The notes under the pieces were generated by a model. The model searched no databases, was not told the DNA's origin, and saw only the letters and a list, made by a program, of their open reading frames with translations. From positions 62,001 to 126,000 of the forward strand of contig NZ_JHZA01000008.1 of the NCBI RefSeq assembly GCF_000621165.1: a stretch of 64,000 bases of DNA, in the 5' to 3' direction. A program made the translations under genes and the position numbers. How positions within the stretch are numbered: the first letter of the stretch is position 1; every line of letters begins with the position of its first letter. This DNA comes from Enterovibrio calviensis DSM 14347. Lineage in GTDB: Bacteria > Pseudomonadota > Gammaproteobacteria > Enterobacterales > Vibrionaceae. This document shows positions 10,251 through 20,149 of the stretch, one piece after another.

Positions 10251-10286
10251 AAAAAAAACAGGTCGGCGATGAGCCGACCTGTTTTT
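10251..10286. terminator. intrinsic terminator between aroA and cmk
   Basis: GGTCGGC / GCCGACC (extended by ACA/TGT and A/T pairs) with loop GATGA, flanked by A8 on one side and T5 on the other. It would stop leftward aroA transcripts, so cmk probably has its own promoter in the 110 bases that follow. Confidence 0.88.
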
Positions 10287-10309
10287 CTCGTTCATAACTT
10301 GAATCTAAT

Positions 10310-11593
10310 TTAGCTTTTTGACAACGCAGCTAATTTTTCGAAATAGTCAGGAAACGTTTTCGATGTGCACTTAGGGTCGTTAATGGTCACTGGCGTGTCA
10401 CTTAAAGCGACCAGCGAGAAACACATCGCCATACGGTGATCATCATAAGTATCGATGTCCGCATGCTTGATATTCGCCGTTGGCGTGATGGTGATGTAGT
10501 CTTCACCCTCTTCCACTTCCGCACCCACTTTGCGCAACTCGGTCGCCATGGCTGACAAGCGGTCAGTTTCTTTGACTCGCCAATTGTATACGTTGCGGAT
10601 TGACGTGGTGCCTTCGGCAAACAATGCGGCGGTTGCAATGGTCATAGCGGCATCTGGAATATGGTTAAAATCCAAATCTACTGCTTTCAATTCACCGCGT
10701 CGAGCAATCACGTAGTCGTCGCCCCACTCGATTTCTGCGCCCATTGCTGCCAGCGCGTCAGCAAACTTCACATCACCTTGAACGCTTTTCTTGCCAATAC
10801 CCGTCACTTTCACTTCGCCGCCTTTAATGGCAGCTGCGGCAAGAAAATACGATGCAGAAGAGGCATCCCCTTCCACTAAGAAGTCGCCCGGTGCTGTGTA
10901 GGACTGATTACCCTTAACTTGGAAGGTTTGATAGTCGTTATTGGCAACTTCAACACCGAACTGCGCCATGATGTGCAATGTAATGTCGATGTAAGGTTTA
11001 GAGACCAAATCGCCTTTGATACGAATATTGGTATCACCACTAAAGAGTGGCGCTGTCATGAGAAGTGCGGTTAAAAACTGACTTGAAATGGTGCCATCAA
11101 TTTCAACGTCGCCACCGCTGATCTCTTTGCTCACAATTTTTAGCGGCGGGTAGTTTTCATTTTCCAAATACGTGACATCGGCACCGACTGTGACCATTGC
11201 ATCAACTAAGTGTCCAATTGGACGCTCTTTCATGCGTGGCTCGCCTGTCAGCACATATTCACCTTGGCCGACACACAACGCCGCAGCCAATGGTCGCATT
11301 GCCGTGCCAGCATTGCCTAAAAACAATTCCATGGATTCTGACGTACGAAATGGACCACCTAGGCCTTCAACTTCACAAACAGTTTTATCGTCAGATAAAC
11401 GATATGTCACACCCAACTTTGTCAGGGCATTGAGCATATGACGAATGTCGTCGCTATCGAGCAGGTTAGTTAGTCGTGTTGTGCCTTTTGCGAGTGCCGC
11501 TAAAAGCAATGCGCGGTTTGAAACGCTCTTTGAACCAGGGAGGTTCACTTCACCATTAATGGTAGAAATAGGTTGTAACGTCAATTGCTCCAT
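10310..11593 (-). CDS. aroA: 3-phosphoshikimate 1-carboxyvinyltransferase (EPSP synthase)
   Basis: Sixth step of the shikimate pathway: transfers enolpyruvyl from PEP to shikimate-3-phosphate. It has 427 residues, the class I length. The shikimate/PEP signatures [18 protein letters not shown] (residues about 20-37) and [17 protein letters not shown] (about 90) are intact. The glycine of the NAGTAMRPL motif is in its ancestral, inhibitor-sensitive form. It lies upstream of cmk-rpsA. SerC, often its operon partner in enterics, is here about 3 kb away with two genes between. The ribosome site is weak. Confidence 0.97.
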   Translation of the reverse strand: MEQLTLQPISTINGEVNLPGSKSVSNRALLLAALAKGTTRLTNLLDSDDIRHMLNALTKLGVTYRLSDDKTVCEVEGLGGPFRTSESMELFLGNAGTAMRPLAAALCVGQGEYVLTGEPRMKERPIGHLVDAMVTVGADVTYLENENYPPLKIVSKEISGGDVEIDGTISSQFLTALLMTAPLFSGDTNIRIKGDLVSKPYIDITLHIMAQFGVEVANNDYQTFQVKGNQSYTAPGDFLVEGDASSASYFLAAAAIKGGEVKVTGIGKKSVQGDVKFADALAAMGAEIEWGDDYVIARRGELKAVDLDFNHIPDAAMTIATAALFAEGTTSIRNVYNWRVKETDRLSAMATELRKVGAEVEEGEDYITITPTANIKHADIDTYDDHRMAMCFSLVALSDTPVTINDPKCTSKTFPDYFEKLAALSKS

Positions 11594-11638
11594 CTGAAAT
11601 ACTTGAGGTCCTTAATTTTTCGTACTTCGAGAGTAACG

Positions 11639-11671
11639 AAAAAGCAGCGGTTCGGCTAGCCCCGCTGCTTT
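11639..11671 (-). terminator. intrinsic terminator of the channel gene
   Basis: AAAGCAGCGG / CCGCTGCTTT stem with an 11-base loop that itself contains the palindrome GGCTAGCC. A plus-strand A5 run supplies the leftward U tract. Confidence 0.85.
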
Positions 11672-11704
11672 TGAATATTTCGCAAAGTTGTATTGGCCTA
11701 ACTG

Positions 11705-12802
11705 TTACCGCGTCATTTTCTTCACAAAAACCACCACGAAGAGTGCGATGGTGAAACTACCAGTGAAGGCTTCTGTCGCCGCAACTAATCGCGACATCCC
11801 CACAGGTATGTAGTCGCCATACCCAAGGGTCGTAAACGTCACGACGCTATAGTAGAGGCACTCAGCGAATGCCTGCGCATTGCCACCCATTCCAAGTTCC
11901 GACGAATACCCAACAGGGTCTCCGGCATACTGAATGCCTGTCACGAAGTAGAGTATCGCACTTATCAATATCAACACTAGGGAGAAAAAAATCACACGAA
12001 TGGGGCTTTCACCATAACCACAAAACAAATCAACTGTTTTAGACATGGCACGCTGTGTCGAAAAATACGGCATTTGGCACCTGCGCATAGTCAGTTCTTT
12101 TTGCAAGAAGTAACCCGCCATGGTGAAAATCCCATGAGCTTCAGACGCTTTACGCAAGTCCCGATAGATCTCTTCAGATTGCTCGTAAAGATCAAGGGCC
12201 TTTTCCATGTCCTTTGCTCGTTCAGCAATTTTCCCTTCAGCTTCCTGTTGAAGAGTATGCCCAACTTTTATGTTGTCGATTTTGGTGTCCGTCAGCTTCA
12301 CGCCCAGTAAATTACAGTTAATGAAACTGGCACAGTGGACGTTTGCATCATGAAGATCAGCCTTCATCAAACTGCCGTGATCAAACTTTGCATTAAACAG
12401 GTGCGCGGACGTCATGTTCGAACGATAGAAGTTGGCATAGCTCAGGTCATAGCCACCGCCGGGGCCATGCTTGACTAAATTCACGTCTCGAAGGTCGGCA
12501 CGCTTAACTATGATCCCTCGAAGTTGCCCACCGTCTTTTGCAAAGGCTTCAAGCTTTTCTTTTACGTCAGGCCCATCCTTTGAAGCATTTTCGTCATGCC
12601 AAAAGCAGTAACCCGACTCGCCTGCAGATTCATGACACGAGTGTTGTTCACCCTCTGGATCACAATACTGACAAGCCTGTGATGGGGATAGTTGCGATGG
12701 TGTCGATTCATGATGATGACCATCTGCATTTTCCATGGACAAAGATGGTTCAGAAAACGATTTCGTGCTTTCGACACGAGCAGAGTCAGAGCGATTTGAC
12801 AT
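11705..12802 (-). CDS. Two-helix potassium channel with pentapeptide repeats and Cys/His cluster
   Basis: Probable inner-membrane K+ channel. Residues 324-330 read TTLGYGD, a canonical potassium selectivity filter, between two membrane helices (about 270-292 and 343-360) as in the Ion_trans_2 fold. The N-terminal 260 residues are cytoplasmic and unusual. A cluster C44-x2-C47, H54, C56-H57, C66-x2-H69 looks like a metal site. It is followed by pentapeptide-type A(D/N)L/F repeats (about 98-180, for example ADLRDVNL, DLSYANF, ADLHDANV) and a charged coiled-coil (about 185-225). It is monocistronic with its own terminator. Family identity is clear at the pore; what gates it is unknown. Confidence 0.85.
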   Translation of the reverse strand: MSNRSDSARVESTKSFSEPSLSMENADGHHHESTPSQLSPSQACQYCDPEGEQHSCHESAGESGYCFWHDENASKDGPDVKEKLEAFAKDGGQLRGIIVKRADLRDVNLVKHGPGGGYDLSYANFYRSNMTSAHLFNAKFDHGSLMKADLHDANVHCASFINCNLLGVKLTDTKIDNIKVGHTLQQEAEGKIAERAKDMEKALDLYEQSEEIYRDLRKASEAHGIFTMAGYFLQKELTMRRCQMPYFSTQRAMSKTVDLFCGYGESPIRVIFFSLVLILISAILYFVTGIQYAGDPVGYSSELGMGGNAQAFAECLYYSVVTFTTLGYGDYIPVGMSRLVAATEAFTGSFTIALFVVVFVKKMTR

Positions 12803-12885
12803 AGCGGCACCTCCAATTTCTCAGTATAGAGACTGAAATAGAAAAAGTGGGGGCAAGAAGACGTTAACTTAAGAAAGAAAATATG

Positions 12886-12930
12886 GGGAAAAAGAATCAG
12901 GTAGCCAAACATTTTTCCGTATTGGCTACC
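12886..12930 (-). terminator. probable terminator of the nucleobase permease gene
   Basis: A 9-bp perfect stem GGTAGCCAA / TTGGCTACC with a 13-base loop, followed on the minus strand by TGATTC and TTTTT. The U tract is displaced by a few bases, so confidence is moderate. Confidence 0.6.
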
Positions 12931-12945
12931 TTTCTAGTCAGTGTT

Positions 12946-14325
12946 TTATTTGCTAGACGGCTTGTCTTCTATTGGCAGCACCAAGTTGAGAATAATCGCG
13001 GTTAATCCACCTGCCGCCATGCCTGATGAAAGAATGTTTCTCACCCAGTCAGGCATAAATTGGAGGATCTCTGGTTTTTGAGCAATCCCCAAGCCCATGG
13101 AGAATGACAGTGCCATGATGAGAATGGCGCGACGGTTTAGCTCGCAACGGGAAATGATACGAATACCCGATGCGGCAATCGTACCAAACATCACAATAGT
13201 GGCACCGCCTAGCACTGGCTCAGGAATGAGCTGCACTAAGGTCGCCACGCCCGGTACCAGACCGAGGATAACCAGCATGCCAGCCACAAAGAAACCAATA
13301 TAACGACTCGCTACACCTGTTAGCTGAATAATGCCGTTGTTTTGGCTAAACGTTGAATTAGGGAAACTATTCAACACCGCTGCCAGCGCTGAGTTCACGC
13401 CGTCTGCTAGCACGCCACCTTTGATGCGTTTCATGTACACAGGGCCAGAAACAGGCTGCTCAGACGTTTCCGATGTCGCCGTAATATCGCCAATGGCTTC
13501 CAATGATGTCACCAAAAACACAATGACCAATGGGACAAGTAACGAGAAGTCAAAGGCAAGGCCATATTGCATCGGCTTTGGTATCGCAAGCCATTCGACA
13601 TCAGCAGTCGGCGCGGTGTTAACCATACCCAAAGCAAACGCTATCAAGGTGCCCACAGACATGGCGATAACAATAGAAGAAACACGCAAGTAAGGATTAT
13701 TGATGCGATTGAGCAGAACAATAACCGCTAACACTGAACCCGCTAACAGTAAGTTCTTCGGTTCGCCAAATGTACCGTTTTCAATGGCTGCATAACCGCC
13801 GCCCATTGAGGTTAGGCCCACTTGGATAAGAGTGAGACCAATAAGGGTCACCACAATACCCGACACCAATGGGGTGATAATGCGCTGGGCATGCTCAAGT
13901 ACACGAGAAAGGAAAACTTCGGTCAGCGATGCAATCATGATGGTGCCAAATATCGCGGCCATCATGGTTTCCGTATCCGCCCCACCCGCTTTCATCGCAA
14001 GGCCAGAGCCAATAATTGGCCCTAGAAAATTAAAGCTCGTGCCTTGGATAGACAATAAGCCTGACCCCATTGGGCCAACCGTGCGAATTTGAATAAATGA
14101 TGCGAGGCCAGACGCAAACAGCGACATGCTGACGATCGTATTGGTGTCTTCGGTCGGCAGTCCTAACGCTTGACAGATGATCAGTGACGGCGTCACTACC
14201 GCAACGAACATGGCGAGAAGATGCTGCACTGCTGCAAACAAGGCTTGTGGTAGAGGCGGCCTATCATAAAGACCATAGATGAGCTCAGAAGGACGAACAT
14301 TATCCGCGCGATGAGAATCGTTCAT
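12946..14325 (-). CDS. NCS2 nucleobase permease, xanthine/uric-acid type
   Basis: Proton-coupled purine-base importer of the NCS2 (UraA/XanQ) family in the inner membrane. It has 459 residues and about 14 hydrophobic segments. The family signature is visible as [17 protein letters not shown], the QNxG form found in xanthine and uric-acid transporters, and the conserved acidic motif before it reads [12 protein letters not shown] purine rather than uracil substrate is supported by a consensus PurR operator over its promoter (14487-14502). It is a single-gene unit between serC and the channel gene. The ribosome site is a modest AGG about 9 bases upstream. Confidence 0.88.
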   Translation of the reverse strand: MNDSHRADNVRPSELIYGLYDRPPLPQALFAAVQHLLAMFVAVVTPSLIICQALGLPTEDTNTIVSMSLFASGLASFIQIRTVGPMGSGLLSIQGTSFNFLGPIIGSGLAMKAGGADTETMMAAIFGTIMIASLTEVFLSRVLEHAQRIITPLVSGIVVTLIGLTLIQVGLTSMGGGYAAIENGTFGEPKNLLLAGSVLAVIVLLNRINNPYLRVSSIVIAMSVGTLIAFALGMVNTAPTADVEWLAIPKPMQYGLAFDFSLLVPLVIVFLVTSLEAIGDITATSETSEQPVSGPVYMKRIKGGVLADGVNSALAAVLNSFPNSTFSQNNGIIQLTGVASRYIGFFVAGMLVILGLVPGVATLVQLIPEPVLGGATIVMFGTIAASGIRIISRCELNRRAILIMALSFSMGLGIAQKPEILQFMPDWVRNILSSGMAAGGLTAIILNLVLPIEDKPSSK

Positions 14326-14464
14326 TAACTATTACCTGCTTTTTATACACTTGCTCCTATACGCTGAATGGGTAAAGGAGTTATCTGAAAGTCATCTTCT
14401 GTGATTGCTGTTACTCAGAACAATCAGATAGTTAAGTGATGGTTGTGGGGAAGATTTTCGCGCC

Positions 14465-14492
14465 ATTCTATCCAGACACAACCAAAAAGCAA
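14465..14492 (-). promoter_or_regulatory. predicted sigma-70 promoter of the purine permease
   Basis: On the minus strand, a -35-like TTGCTT (14487-14492) is 16 bases from a -10 TAGAAT (14465-14470). Transcription would start near 14457, giving a leader of about 130 bases. The -35 lies inside the PurR-like operator. Confidence 0.5.
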
Positions 14493-14502
14493 ACGTTTGC
14501 GT
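14487..14502. promoter_or_regulatory. PurR operator
   Basis: AAGCAAACGTTTGCGT fits every fixed position of the enterobacterial PurR consensus ANGCAANCGNTTNCNT. It lies between the serC terminator and the permease start and overlaps the predicted -35, the classical position for repression by PurR with hypoxanthine or guanine. Confidence 0.85.
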
Positions 14503-14560
14503 GATACCTAGCAATCATCTGCTTAAAGAATGCACGCATTTAACAAACCCAAAACAAAGG

Positions 14561-14590
14561 CAAAAAAAAACCGCCACAATCGTGGCGGTT
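14561..14590 (-). terminator. intrinsic terminator of serC
   Basis: AACCGCCAC / GTGGCGGTT stem with a 4-base loop; nine A on the plus strand give the leftward U tract. Confidence 0.9.
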
Positions 14591-14615
14591 TCAAACATGA
14601 TATTGAACGCTGTAA

Positions 14616-15698
14616 TTACGCGTATTTTTCTTCAAATTCTTTCATGAAGGTAACCAAAGCTTGAACACCTTCCAACGACATGGCGTTGTAAATTGACGCA
14701 CGCATACCGCCAACATCACGGTGTCCCTTCAGCGCTTTCAGACCACGCGCATCTGACTCTGCAAGAAATGCCTCATCGAGTTCAGGATTCACAAGTTGGA
14801 ATGGCACGTTCATCAATGAACGGCTGCTCTCGTGAATATTGTTTACGTAGAAATCAGATGAATCGATATAACCGTAAAGCAAATCTGCCTTCGCCTCGTT
14901 CTTCACCTGCATGGCTTCAACGCCACCTTGTTCTTTCAGCCACTTGTAGACTTCACCCGCAAGATACCAACCAAATGTTGGAGGGGTATTGAACATCGAA
15001 TCTTTTTCTACCAGCGTCGTATAGTTCAACACGTTCGGCAAAAATTCTTTAGCACGACCCAACAAGTCATCGCGTACGATGATCAAGGTAATTCCGGCTG
15101 GGCCAATGTTTTTCTGCGCGCCCGCGTAGATCACACCGTACTTAGACACATCAATAGGACGAGACAAAATCGTCGACGACATATCCGCAACGATAGGCTT
15201 ATTGGTCTCAGGCAGATCGCGAATTTCAATACCATCAATGGTTTCATTCGGGCAGAAATGCACAAATGCGGCATCGCTACTTAACTTCCAATCTTTTGCC
15301 GGAAGTACCGCACGTTTGCCATCAATCTCTGTTTTCACTGTCACGACATTTGGTGTGCAGTATTTTTTCGCTTCTTTAACCGAGCTAGCCGCCCAGTAAC
15401 CGCCATCCACATAATCCGCAATGGTATTGTTGCCTAGCAGGTTCATTGGAACCGCTGCAAACTGCGCACGAGCGCCGCCCTGAGCATAAAGGACGTGATA
15501 GTTGTCAGGGATGGACAGTAATTCACGAAGGTTTTTCTCAGCCTCATCCACGACCGCCAAGAATGCTTTGCTACGGTGTGATATTTCCATCACCGATGAG
15601 CCAGTTCCATTCCAATCAATCAGTTCAGCCTGAACTTTTTCCAAAACGGCTTGTGGCAGCATTGCTGGGCCTGCTGAGAAATTGTGTACCTTTTCCAT
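14616..15698 (-). CDS. serC: Phosphoserine aminotransferase
   Basis: PLP-dependent class V aminotransferase that makes 3-phosphoserine for serine synthesis and 4-phosphohydroxythreonine for pyridoxal phosphate. It has 360 residues, family length. The start [16 protein letters not shown] matches the canonical N-terminus. The substrate loop [10 protein letters not shown] and the PLP lysine in [12 protein letters not shown] are intact. GGAG is about 12 bases upstream of the ATG, somewhat far. It has its own terminator, so it is not cotranscribed with the permease. In enterics serC pairs with aroA; here the two are close but separated. Confidence 0.97.
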   Translation of the reverse strand: MEKVHNFSAGPAMLPQAVLEKVQAELIDWNGTGSSVMEISHRSKAFLAVVDEAEKNLRELLSIPDNYHVLYAQGGARAQFAAVPMNLLGNNTIADYVDGGYWAASSVKEAKKYCTPNVVTVKTEIDGKRAVLPAKDWKLSSDAAFVHFCPNETIDGIEIRDLPETNKPIVADMSSTILSRPIDVSKYGVIYAGAQKNIGPAGITLIIVRDDLLGRAKEFLPNVLNYTTLVEKDSMFNTPPTFGWYLAGEVYKWLKEQGGVEAMQVKNEAKADLLYGYIDSSDFYVNNIHESSRSLMNVPFQLVNPELDEAFLAESDARGLKALKGHRDVGGMRASIYNAMSLEGVQALVTFMKEFEEKYA

Positions 15699-15867
15699 GA
15701 TCTATGAATGCTCCTGCGTTGAATCGCTTAATAATGACTTTCTGAAATAGTGCCAGTTCATCCCTCTGCCGGCAGCGCTGCTTAGAAGGCGCGTAGAAAG
15801 TCATGAATAGATAGTGTGCTATTTGTTTTATCACCTTTCTCAAGGGATTGGAACGGGAAATACGCTC

Positions 15868-15918
15868 TATACCCAAGTAACACCCGCAGAGTCCGGCATC
15901 TTCAGGTTGATTAGGTAT
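15868..15918. repeat. dispersed palindromic repeat, TATACCC..GGTAT type
   Basis: Arms TATACCCAAGTAAC and GTTGATTAGGTAT (10 of 13 paired positions) enclose a core containing GCATCTTCAGGTT. That core is repeated exactly at 51703-51715. It lies in the serC-gyrA intergenic region. Confidence 0.7.
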
Positions 15919-15923
15919 CGTTA

Positions 15924-15966
15924 CCCTGATGTCATAGTTCCCTAATGTTATAGTTCCCTGATGTTT
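15924..15966. repeat. 16-bp tandem repeat, about 2.7 copies
   Basis: Units CCCTGATGTCATAGTT, CCCTAATGTTATAGTT and a partial CCCTGATGTTT follow directly, with two or three changes between units. It sits just downstream of gyrA, between its terminator and the palindromic repeat. Confidence 0.75.
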
Positions 15967-15980
15967 AGACCGTTCATAAA

Positions 15981-16006
15981 AAAAACGCAGCCTAAGCTGC
16001 GTTTTT
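15981..16006. terminator. intrinsic terminator of gyrA
   Basis: Perfect 11-bp stem AAAAACGCAGC / GCTGCGTTTTT with loop CTAA. An A run on the plus strand serves leftward gyrA transcripts. Confidence 0.92.
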
Positions 16007-16031
16007 CTATAACAAAGAAAAGAGAGAAGAA

Positions 16032-18734
16032 TTACTCTTCGTCGTTTTCTTTATCTTCTTCGGTATCTGTTGATGGCTCAACAGGCGCTTCTGCAGATGC
16101 TTGTTCAACACTTTCTGCATCAACAATCTCGGCATTAACGACAACGTCACCGTTCTCGTCCAGAATCAATTCTTCTTCTGGCTCATCAATGCGCTGTAGA
16201 CCAACAACTTTCTCAGTTTCACCTGTGCGGATAAGTGTCACACCTTGGGTGTTTCGACCTACCTGGCTCACTTCAGCTACACGAGTACGTACTAAGGTGC
16301 CGCCGTTGGTGATCATCATGAACTCATCACCGTCGGTGACTTGAACCGCACCAACCACTGAACCATTACGCTCAGAGACTTTGATGGATACAACACCTTG
16401 AGTCGCACGGCTCTTCGCTGGGTATTGGCCAAGCTCAGTACGTTTACCGTAACCGTTCTCGGTCACCGTCAGTACATCGCCATCGTTCTTCGGAACGATA
16501 AGTGATACCACTTTATCGCCTTCAGCAAGCTTAATACCGCGAACACCTGCCGCTGTACGGCCCATGCCACGAACACCGCCTTTCGCGTTGCCTTCTTCAT
16601 CGATAACTGGGCTTTCGCAGAAACGAACAACCTTACCAAACGAAGAGAACAACATGATGTCGCGTGTACCGTCAGTGATATCAACGCCGATCAGTGAATC
16701 ACCTTCACGAAGGTTAACGGCAATGATACCTGCGCTACGAGGACGGCTGAAATCAGTCAGTGGTGTCTTCTTAACGGTACCGTCGCCTGTTGCCATGAAG
16801 ACGAACTTGTCTTCAGAGTACTCTTTCACAGGCAAGATAGCTGTGATGCGCTCATTTGGCTCAAGCGGTAGCATGTTAACAATCGGCTTACCACGCGCAG
16901 TGCGCGAAGCAAGTGGCAATTGATACACTTTCAGCCAGTACATACGACCACGGCTTGAGAAGCACAGGATCGTGTCATGCGTATTGGCTACAAGAAGACG
17001 CTCAATGTAGTCTTCTTCTTTCATTCGCGTAGCAGACTTACCTTTACCACCACGACGCTGCGCTTCGTAATCAGACAGAACCTGATACTTCACGTAACCT
17101 TCGTGAGATAGGGTAACAACCACGTCTTCTTGATTGATCAGATCTTCGATATCAATGTCATGGCTTGCAGCCGTGATTTCGGTACGGCGCTCATCGCCAT
17201 AACCATCACGTATTGCTTCAAGCTCTTCACGGATAACTTCCATGAGGCGCTCAGGGCTAGACAAGATAAACATCAATTCGCCGATCAGTGTCAGCAATTC
17301 TTTGTATTCATCGAGGATCTTTTCGTGCTCAAGACCAGTCAGTTTGTGTAGACGCAAGTCCAAGATAGCTTGTGCTTGTTGCTCAGTCAGGAAGTATTTT
17401 CCATCGCGAACGCCAAACTCATCTTCAAGCCATTCTGGGCGAGCAGCATCAACACCCGTTGCTTCAAGCATTGCAGCAACAGTACCTAGATCCCAACCAC
17501 GTTGTTGTAGTTGTTCGCGTGCAATCGCTGGCGTTTGTGCATTACGAATCATCTCGATAATTTCATCGATGTTCGCCAGTGCAATCGCCAAACCTTCCAA
17601 GATGTGGGCACGGTCACGCGCTTTACGCAGTTCATAAATTGTACGACGTGTCACCACTTCACGGCGGTGGTTCACGAAGCACTTCAGCATATCTTTCAGG
17701 CCGAACAAGCGTGGCTGGTTATTGTCCAGCGCAACCATGTTGATACCAAAAGAGGTCTGAAGTTGCGTTTGCGAATATAGGTTGTTGAGGATAACCTCGC
17801 CTACTGCATCACGCTTACATTCGATAACGATGCGCATACCGTCTTTATCAGACTCGTCACGCAATGCGCTGATACCTTCAATCTTCTTATCTTTCACAAG
17901 CTCGGCGATCTTCTCGATCAAACGTGCTTTGTTAACTTGATAAGGGATTTCAGAAACAATGATTGTTTCTTTACCGTTTTTCTCGACTTCGATTTCCGCG
18001 CGTGAACGCAAGTAAATCTTGCCGCGACCGGTACGGTACGCATCTTCAATGCCTTTACGGCCATTGATCATTGCAGCTGTTGGGAAGTCTGGGCCTGGAA
18101 TGTGCGTCATCAACTCTTCGATAGTGATGTCTTCATTCTCAATGTATGCCAAACAACCGCTAATAACTTCTGTCAGGTTATGCGGAGGAATATTGGTTGC
18201 CATACCCACGGCAATACCCGAAGCACCGTTAACCAATAGGTTAGGGAGACGAGTAGGCATGACTTCAGGGATCTGTTCAGTACCATCATAGTTAGGTACG
18301 TAATCGACTGTGTCTTTGTCGAGATCCGCCAATAGTTCGTGGGCAATTTTTGACATGCGAACTTCGGTATAACGCATTGCCGCCGCAGAGTCGCCGTCAA
18401 TTGAACCAAAGTTGCCTTGTCCATCAACCAGCATATAGCGCAGCGAGAACGGCTGTGCCATACGGACGATGGTGTCATAAACAGCGCTGTCACCGTGTGG
18501 GTGGTATTTACCGATCACATCGCCAACAACACGGGCAGATTTTTTGTATGCTTTGTTCCAGTCATTGCCTAGTACGTTCATCGCGAATAAAACGCGACGG
18601 TGTACTGGCTTCAGACCATCACGCACGTCAGGAAGAGCACGACCCACGATGACGGACATCGCATAGTCGAGGTAAGAACTTTTCAGTTCGTCTTCAATGT
18701 TGACGGGCGTGATCTCTTTAGCAAGATCGCTCAT
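16032..18734 (-). CDS. gyrA: DNA gyrase subunit A
   Basis: DNA-cleaving subunit of gyrase (with GyrB), which introduces negative supercoils. It has 900 residues. The N-terminus [17 protein letters not shown] matches E. coli; the catalytic tyrosine is in [11 protein letters not shown] (Y122). The quinolone-determining region [10 protein letters not shown] keeps S83 and D87, the susceptible residues. The C-terminal domain shows the beta-pinwheel repeats and the GyrA box (QRRGGKGK). The tail is highly acidic (about 850-900, ending [12 protein letters not shown]), as in Vibrionaceae. It is a single-gene unit with GAGGG about 12 bases before the start, and is transcribed divergently from the small-protein/ubiG side. 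Confidence 0.98.
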   Translation of the reverse strand: MSDLAKEITPVNIEDELKSSYLDYAMSVIVGRALPDVRDGLKPVHRRVLFAMNVLGNDWNKAYKKSARVVGDVIGKYHPHGDSAVYDTIVRMAQPFSLRYMLVDGQGNFGSIDGDSAAAMRYTEVRMSKIAHELLADLDKDTVDYVPNYDGTEQIPEVMPTRLPNLLVNGASGIAVGMATNIPPHNLTEVISGCLAYIENEDITIEELMTHIPGPDFPTAAMINGRKGIEDAYRTGRGKIYLRSRAEIEVEKNGKETIIVSEIPYQVNKARLIEKIAELVKDKKIEGISALRDESDKDGMRIVIECKRDAVGEVILNNLYSQTQLQTSFGINMVALDNNQPRLFGLKDMLKCFVNHRREVVTRRTIYELRKARDRAHILEGLAIALANIDEIIEMIRNAQTPAIAREQLQQRGWDLGTVAAMLEATGVDAARPEWLEDEFGVRDGKYFLTEQQAQAILDLRLHKLTGLEHEKILDEYKELLTLIGELMFILSSPERLMEVIREELEAIRDGYGDERRTEITAASHDIDIEDLINQEDVVVTLSHEGYVKYQVLSDYEAQRRGGKGKSATRMKEEDYIERLLVANTHDTILCFSSRGRMYWLKVYQLPLASRTARGKPIVNMLPLEPNERITAILPVKEYSEDKFVFMATGDGTVKKTPLTDFSRPRSAGIIAVNLREGDSLIGVDITDGTRDIMLFSSFGKVVRFCESPVIDEEGNAKGGVRGMGRTAAGVRGIKLAEGDKVVSLIVPKNDGDVLTVTENGYGKRTELGQYPAKSRATQGVVSIKVSERNGSVVGAVQVTDGDEFMMITNGGTLVRTRVAEVSQVGRNTQGVTLIRTGETEKVVGLQRIDEPEEELILDENGDVVVNAEIVDAESVEQASAEAPVEPSTDTEEDKENDEE

Positions 18735-18987
18735 GGAGCCAATATCCCTCAGGTAAGTATGTCAAAAATGACTACGTGCAAGACGATGAGAATACCATAA
18801 AACTAGACCAAGAGTCACAGCCTAAACCCGAGATAAATCACGAATTACTCTTATTCTGGCGCTCTAACGCACGACAGGGCGAAAAAACGTTCAATGGCAA
18901 GGTGGAGCTAGAAAAATTTGCGAGAATCGCTCACAGAAGCGTAGGCGTATTTTTTCACATTCTCTTGATATTTGATGAGCGCATTTT

Positions 18988-19017
18988 TTCAACACTGTGC
19001 ATGTCACGATTTACTAT
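18988..19017 (+). promoter_or_regulatory. predicted promoter for the 33-residue small protein
   Basis: TTCAAC (18988-18993), an 18-base spacer and TACTAT (19012-19017) form a plausible sigma-70 promoter in the gyrA-ubiG divergent region. A transcript from here would run through the small ORF at 19122 to the terminator at 19263-19285. Apart from this unit the 640-base region shows nothing I could recognise. Confidence 0.4.
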
Positions 19018-19121
19018 GTAATAAAAGAAAGAAAATCAGAGTGGGAAGTGTCTCCCAATATCCCTCCTACTTGTAAGGAAAAATAAGTTCTGACGCAATC
19101 AAGCGTCAACAAGGAGGCGCT

Positions 19122-19223
19122 ATGTTACACAAAGCAATCAATGCAGTGGGTATGGCAATCATTATCGGTAAATACACTTTGTTGGGGCTACTCGCTGCAG
19201 TTGCCGTTACCAACGCAGCATAA
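19122..19223 (+). CDS. 33-residue single-helix membrane peptide, function unknown
   Basis: A short reading frame preceded by an excellent ribosome site (AAGGAGG, 4 bases before ATG). The peptide starts MLHKAINAVGMAIIIGKYTL and continues with a Leu/Ala/Val-rich stretch ending TNAA, so it is one hydrophobic helix (about residues 8-30) with a short basic N-terminus. A hairpin (TGACGC / GCGTCA, 19091-19108) stands just upstream of the ribosome site, a promoter-like sequence is at 18988-19017, and an intrinsic terminator follows at 19263-19285, so it appears to be an independent transcription unit. I do not recognise the family. Candidates are a membrane-protein modulator or a toxin-like peptide, without evidence for either. 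Confidence 0.7.
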   Translation: MLHKAINAVGMAIIIGKYTLLGLLAAVAVTNAA

Positions 19224-19262
19224 CTTTACTACCGATTCATTCATCCGTTAAACACACCATTA

Positions 19263-19285
19263 CCGGGGGATATGCCTCCGGTTTT
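19263..19285 (+). terminator. intrinsic terminator after the small peptide gene
   Basis: CCGGGGG / CCTCCGG (7 pairs, one G-U) with loop ATATG, followed by TTTT. It separates the small-protein unit from ubiG. Confidence 0.8.
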
Positions 19286-19338
19286 CGTTGTCCCTTCCCC
19301 TAACGTTTTCTACATTTCGCTGTTGATTATAAAGCGGT

Positions 19339-19344
19339 TATAAT
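19339..19344 (+). promoter_or_regulatory. predicted -10 element of ubiG
   Basis: A perfect TATAAT lies 29 bases before the ubiG start. It overlaps an upstream in-frame ATG, which argues against that ATG as start. The -35 is weak (TTCGCT-like). Confidence 0.5.
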
Positions 19345-19372
19345 GGCAAAAAAATTTAGGGACAAATACGCA

Positions 19373-20086
19373 ATGACGACCCCACAAAATGTCGATCCGG
19401 CAGAAATCAAAAAGTTCGAAGATATGGCCTCACGTTGGTGGGATCTGGACGGCGAGTTTAAACCGTTGCATGAGATCAACCCTCTTCGCTTGAATTATGT
19501 CATCGAGCGCACTGCGGGCATCTTTGGTAAAAAGGTGCTGGATGTGGGTTGTGGTGGCGGCATTCTTGCAGAAAGCATGGCCCGCGAAGGTGCGGACGTA
19601 ACTGGCTTAGACATGGGCAAAGAACCACTCACCGTGGCACGTCTTCACGCCTTAGAAACAGGCACCAGTGTTTCGTATATCCAAACCACTGCGGAAGAAC
19701 ATGCCGATGCTAACCCCCATACTTACGATGTTGTAACGTGTATGGAAATGCTTGAACACGTTCCAGATCCAGCCTCTGTGATTGCGGCCTGCGCGCGCAT
19801 GGTAAAACCTGGCGGACACGTTTTCTTCTCCACATTGAATCGAAACACTAAATCGTGGCTGTTTGCGATCGTCGGTGCAGAGCATGTGATGAAAATTGTT
19901 CCAAAGGGAACACATGATCACAATAAGTTCATCCGCCCTTCAGAACTATTAAAGATGATTGATACCACGCCGCTTGCAGAACAACACATGACGGGCCTTC
20001 ACTACAACCCGTTGACCAACCAGTATTGGTTGTCTCCGCGTAACGTTGACGTCAACTACATTGTTCATACTCAGTGCCCGGAATAA
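19373..20086 (+). CDS. ubiG: Ubiquinone biosynthesis O-methyltransferase
   Basis: SAM-dependent methyltransferase that carries out both O-methylations in ubiquinone synthesis. I chose the ATG giving [19 protein letters not shown] (237 residues; E. coli 240), as the alternative start ten codons upstream coincides with a -10 box. Motif I is [13 protein letters not shown] (about residue 48), and the acidic motif GADVTGLDM and post-motif [13 protein letters not shown] are present. Its stop codon lies within the loop of the following terminator hairpin. Location next to gyrA is conserved in gammaproteobacteria. Confidence 0.96.
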   Translation: MTTPQNVDPAEIKKFEDMASRWWDLDGEFKPLHEINPLRLNYVIERTAGIFGKKVLDVGCGGGILAESMAREGADVTGLDMGKEPLTVARLHALETGTSVSYIQTTAEEHADANPHTYDVVTCMEMLEHVPDPASVIAACARMVKPGGHVFFSTLNRNTKSWLFAIVGAEHVMKIVPKGTHDHNKFIRPSELLKMIDTTPLAEQHMTGLHYNPLTNQYWLSPRNVDVNYIVHTQCPE

Positions 20087-20100
20087 CCGGGCACTTTTTT
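20073..20100 (+). terminator. intrinsic terminator overlapping the ubiG stop codon
   Basis: AGTGCCCGG / CCGGGCACT, 9 perfect pairs, loop AATAA, then TTTTTT. The TAA stop of ubiG is in the loop. The HAD gene begins 50 bases later, so it depends on readthrough or its own promoter. Confidence 0.88.
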
Positions 20101-20149
20101 ACGCAGAGCTTTTCACGCAGAAATATCACGCCAAGGATGAGGAAATTCA

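Noticed and set aside
16032-18734. Possible quinolone-resistance substitutions in GyrA
   Set aside because: S83 and D87 are both present, the susceptible form.
18776-19021. 81-codon frame upstream of gyrA on the plus strand
   Set aside because: Lacks a ribosome site and a credible sequence; it occupies the gyrA promoter region and overlaps the predicted small-protein promoter.
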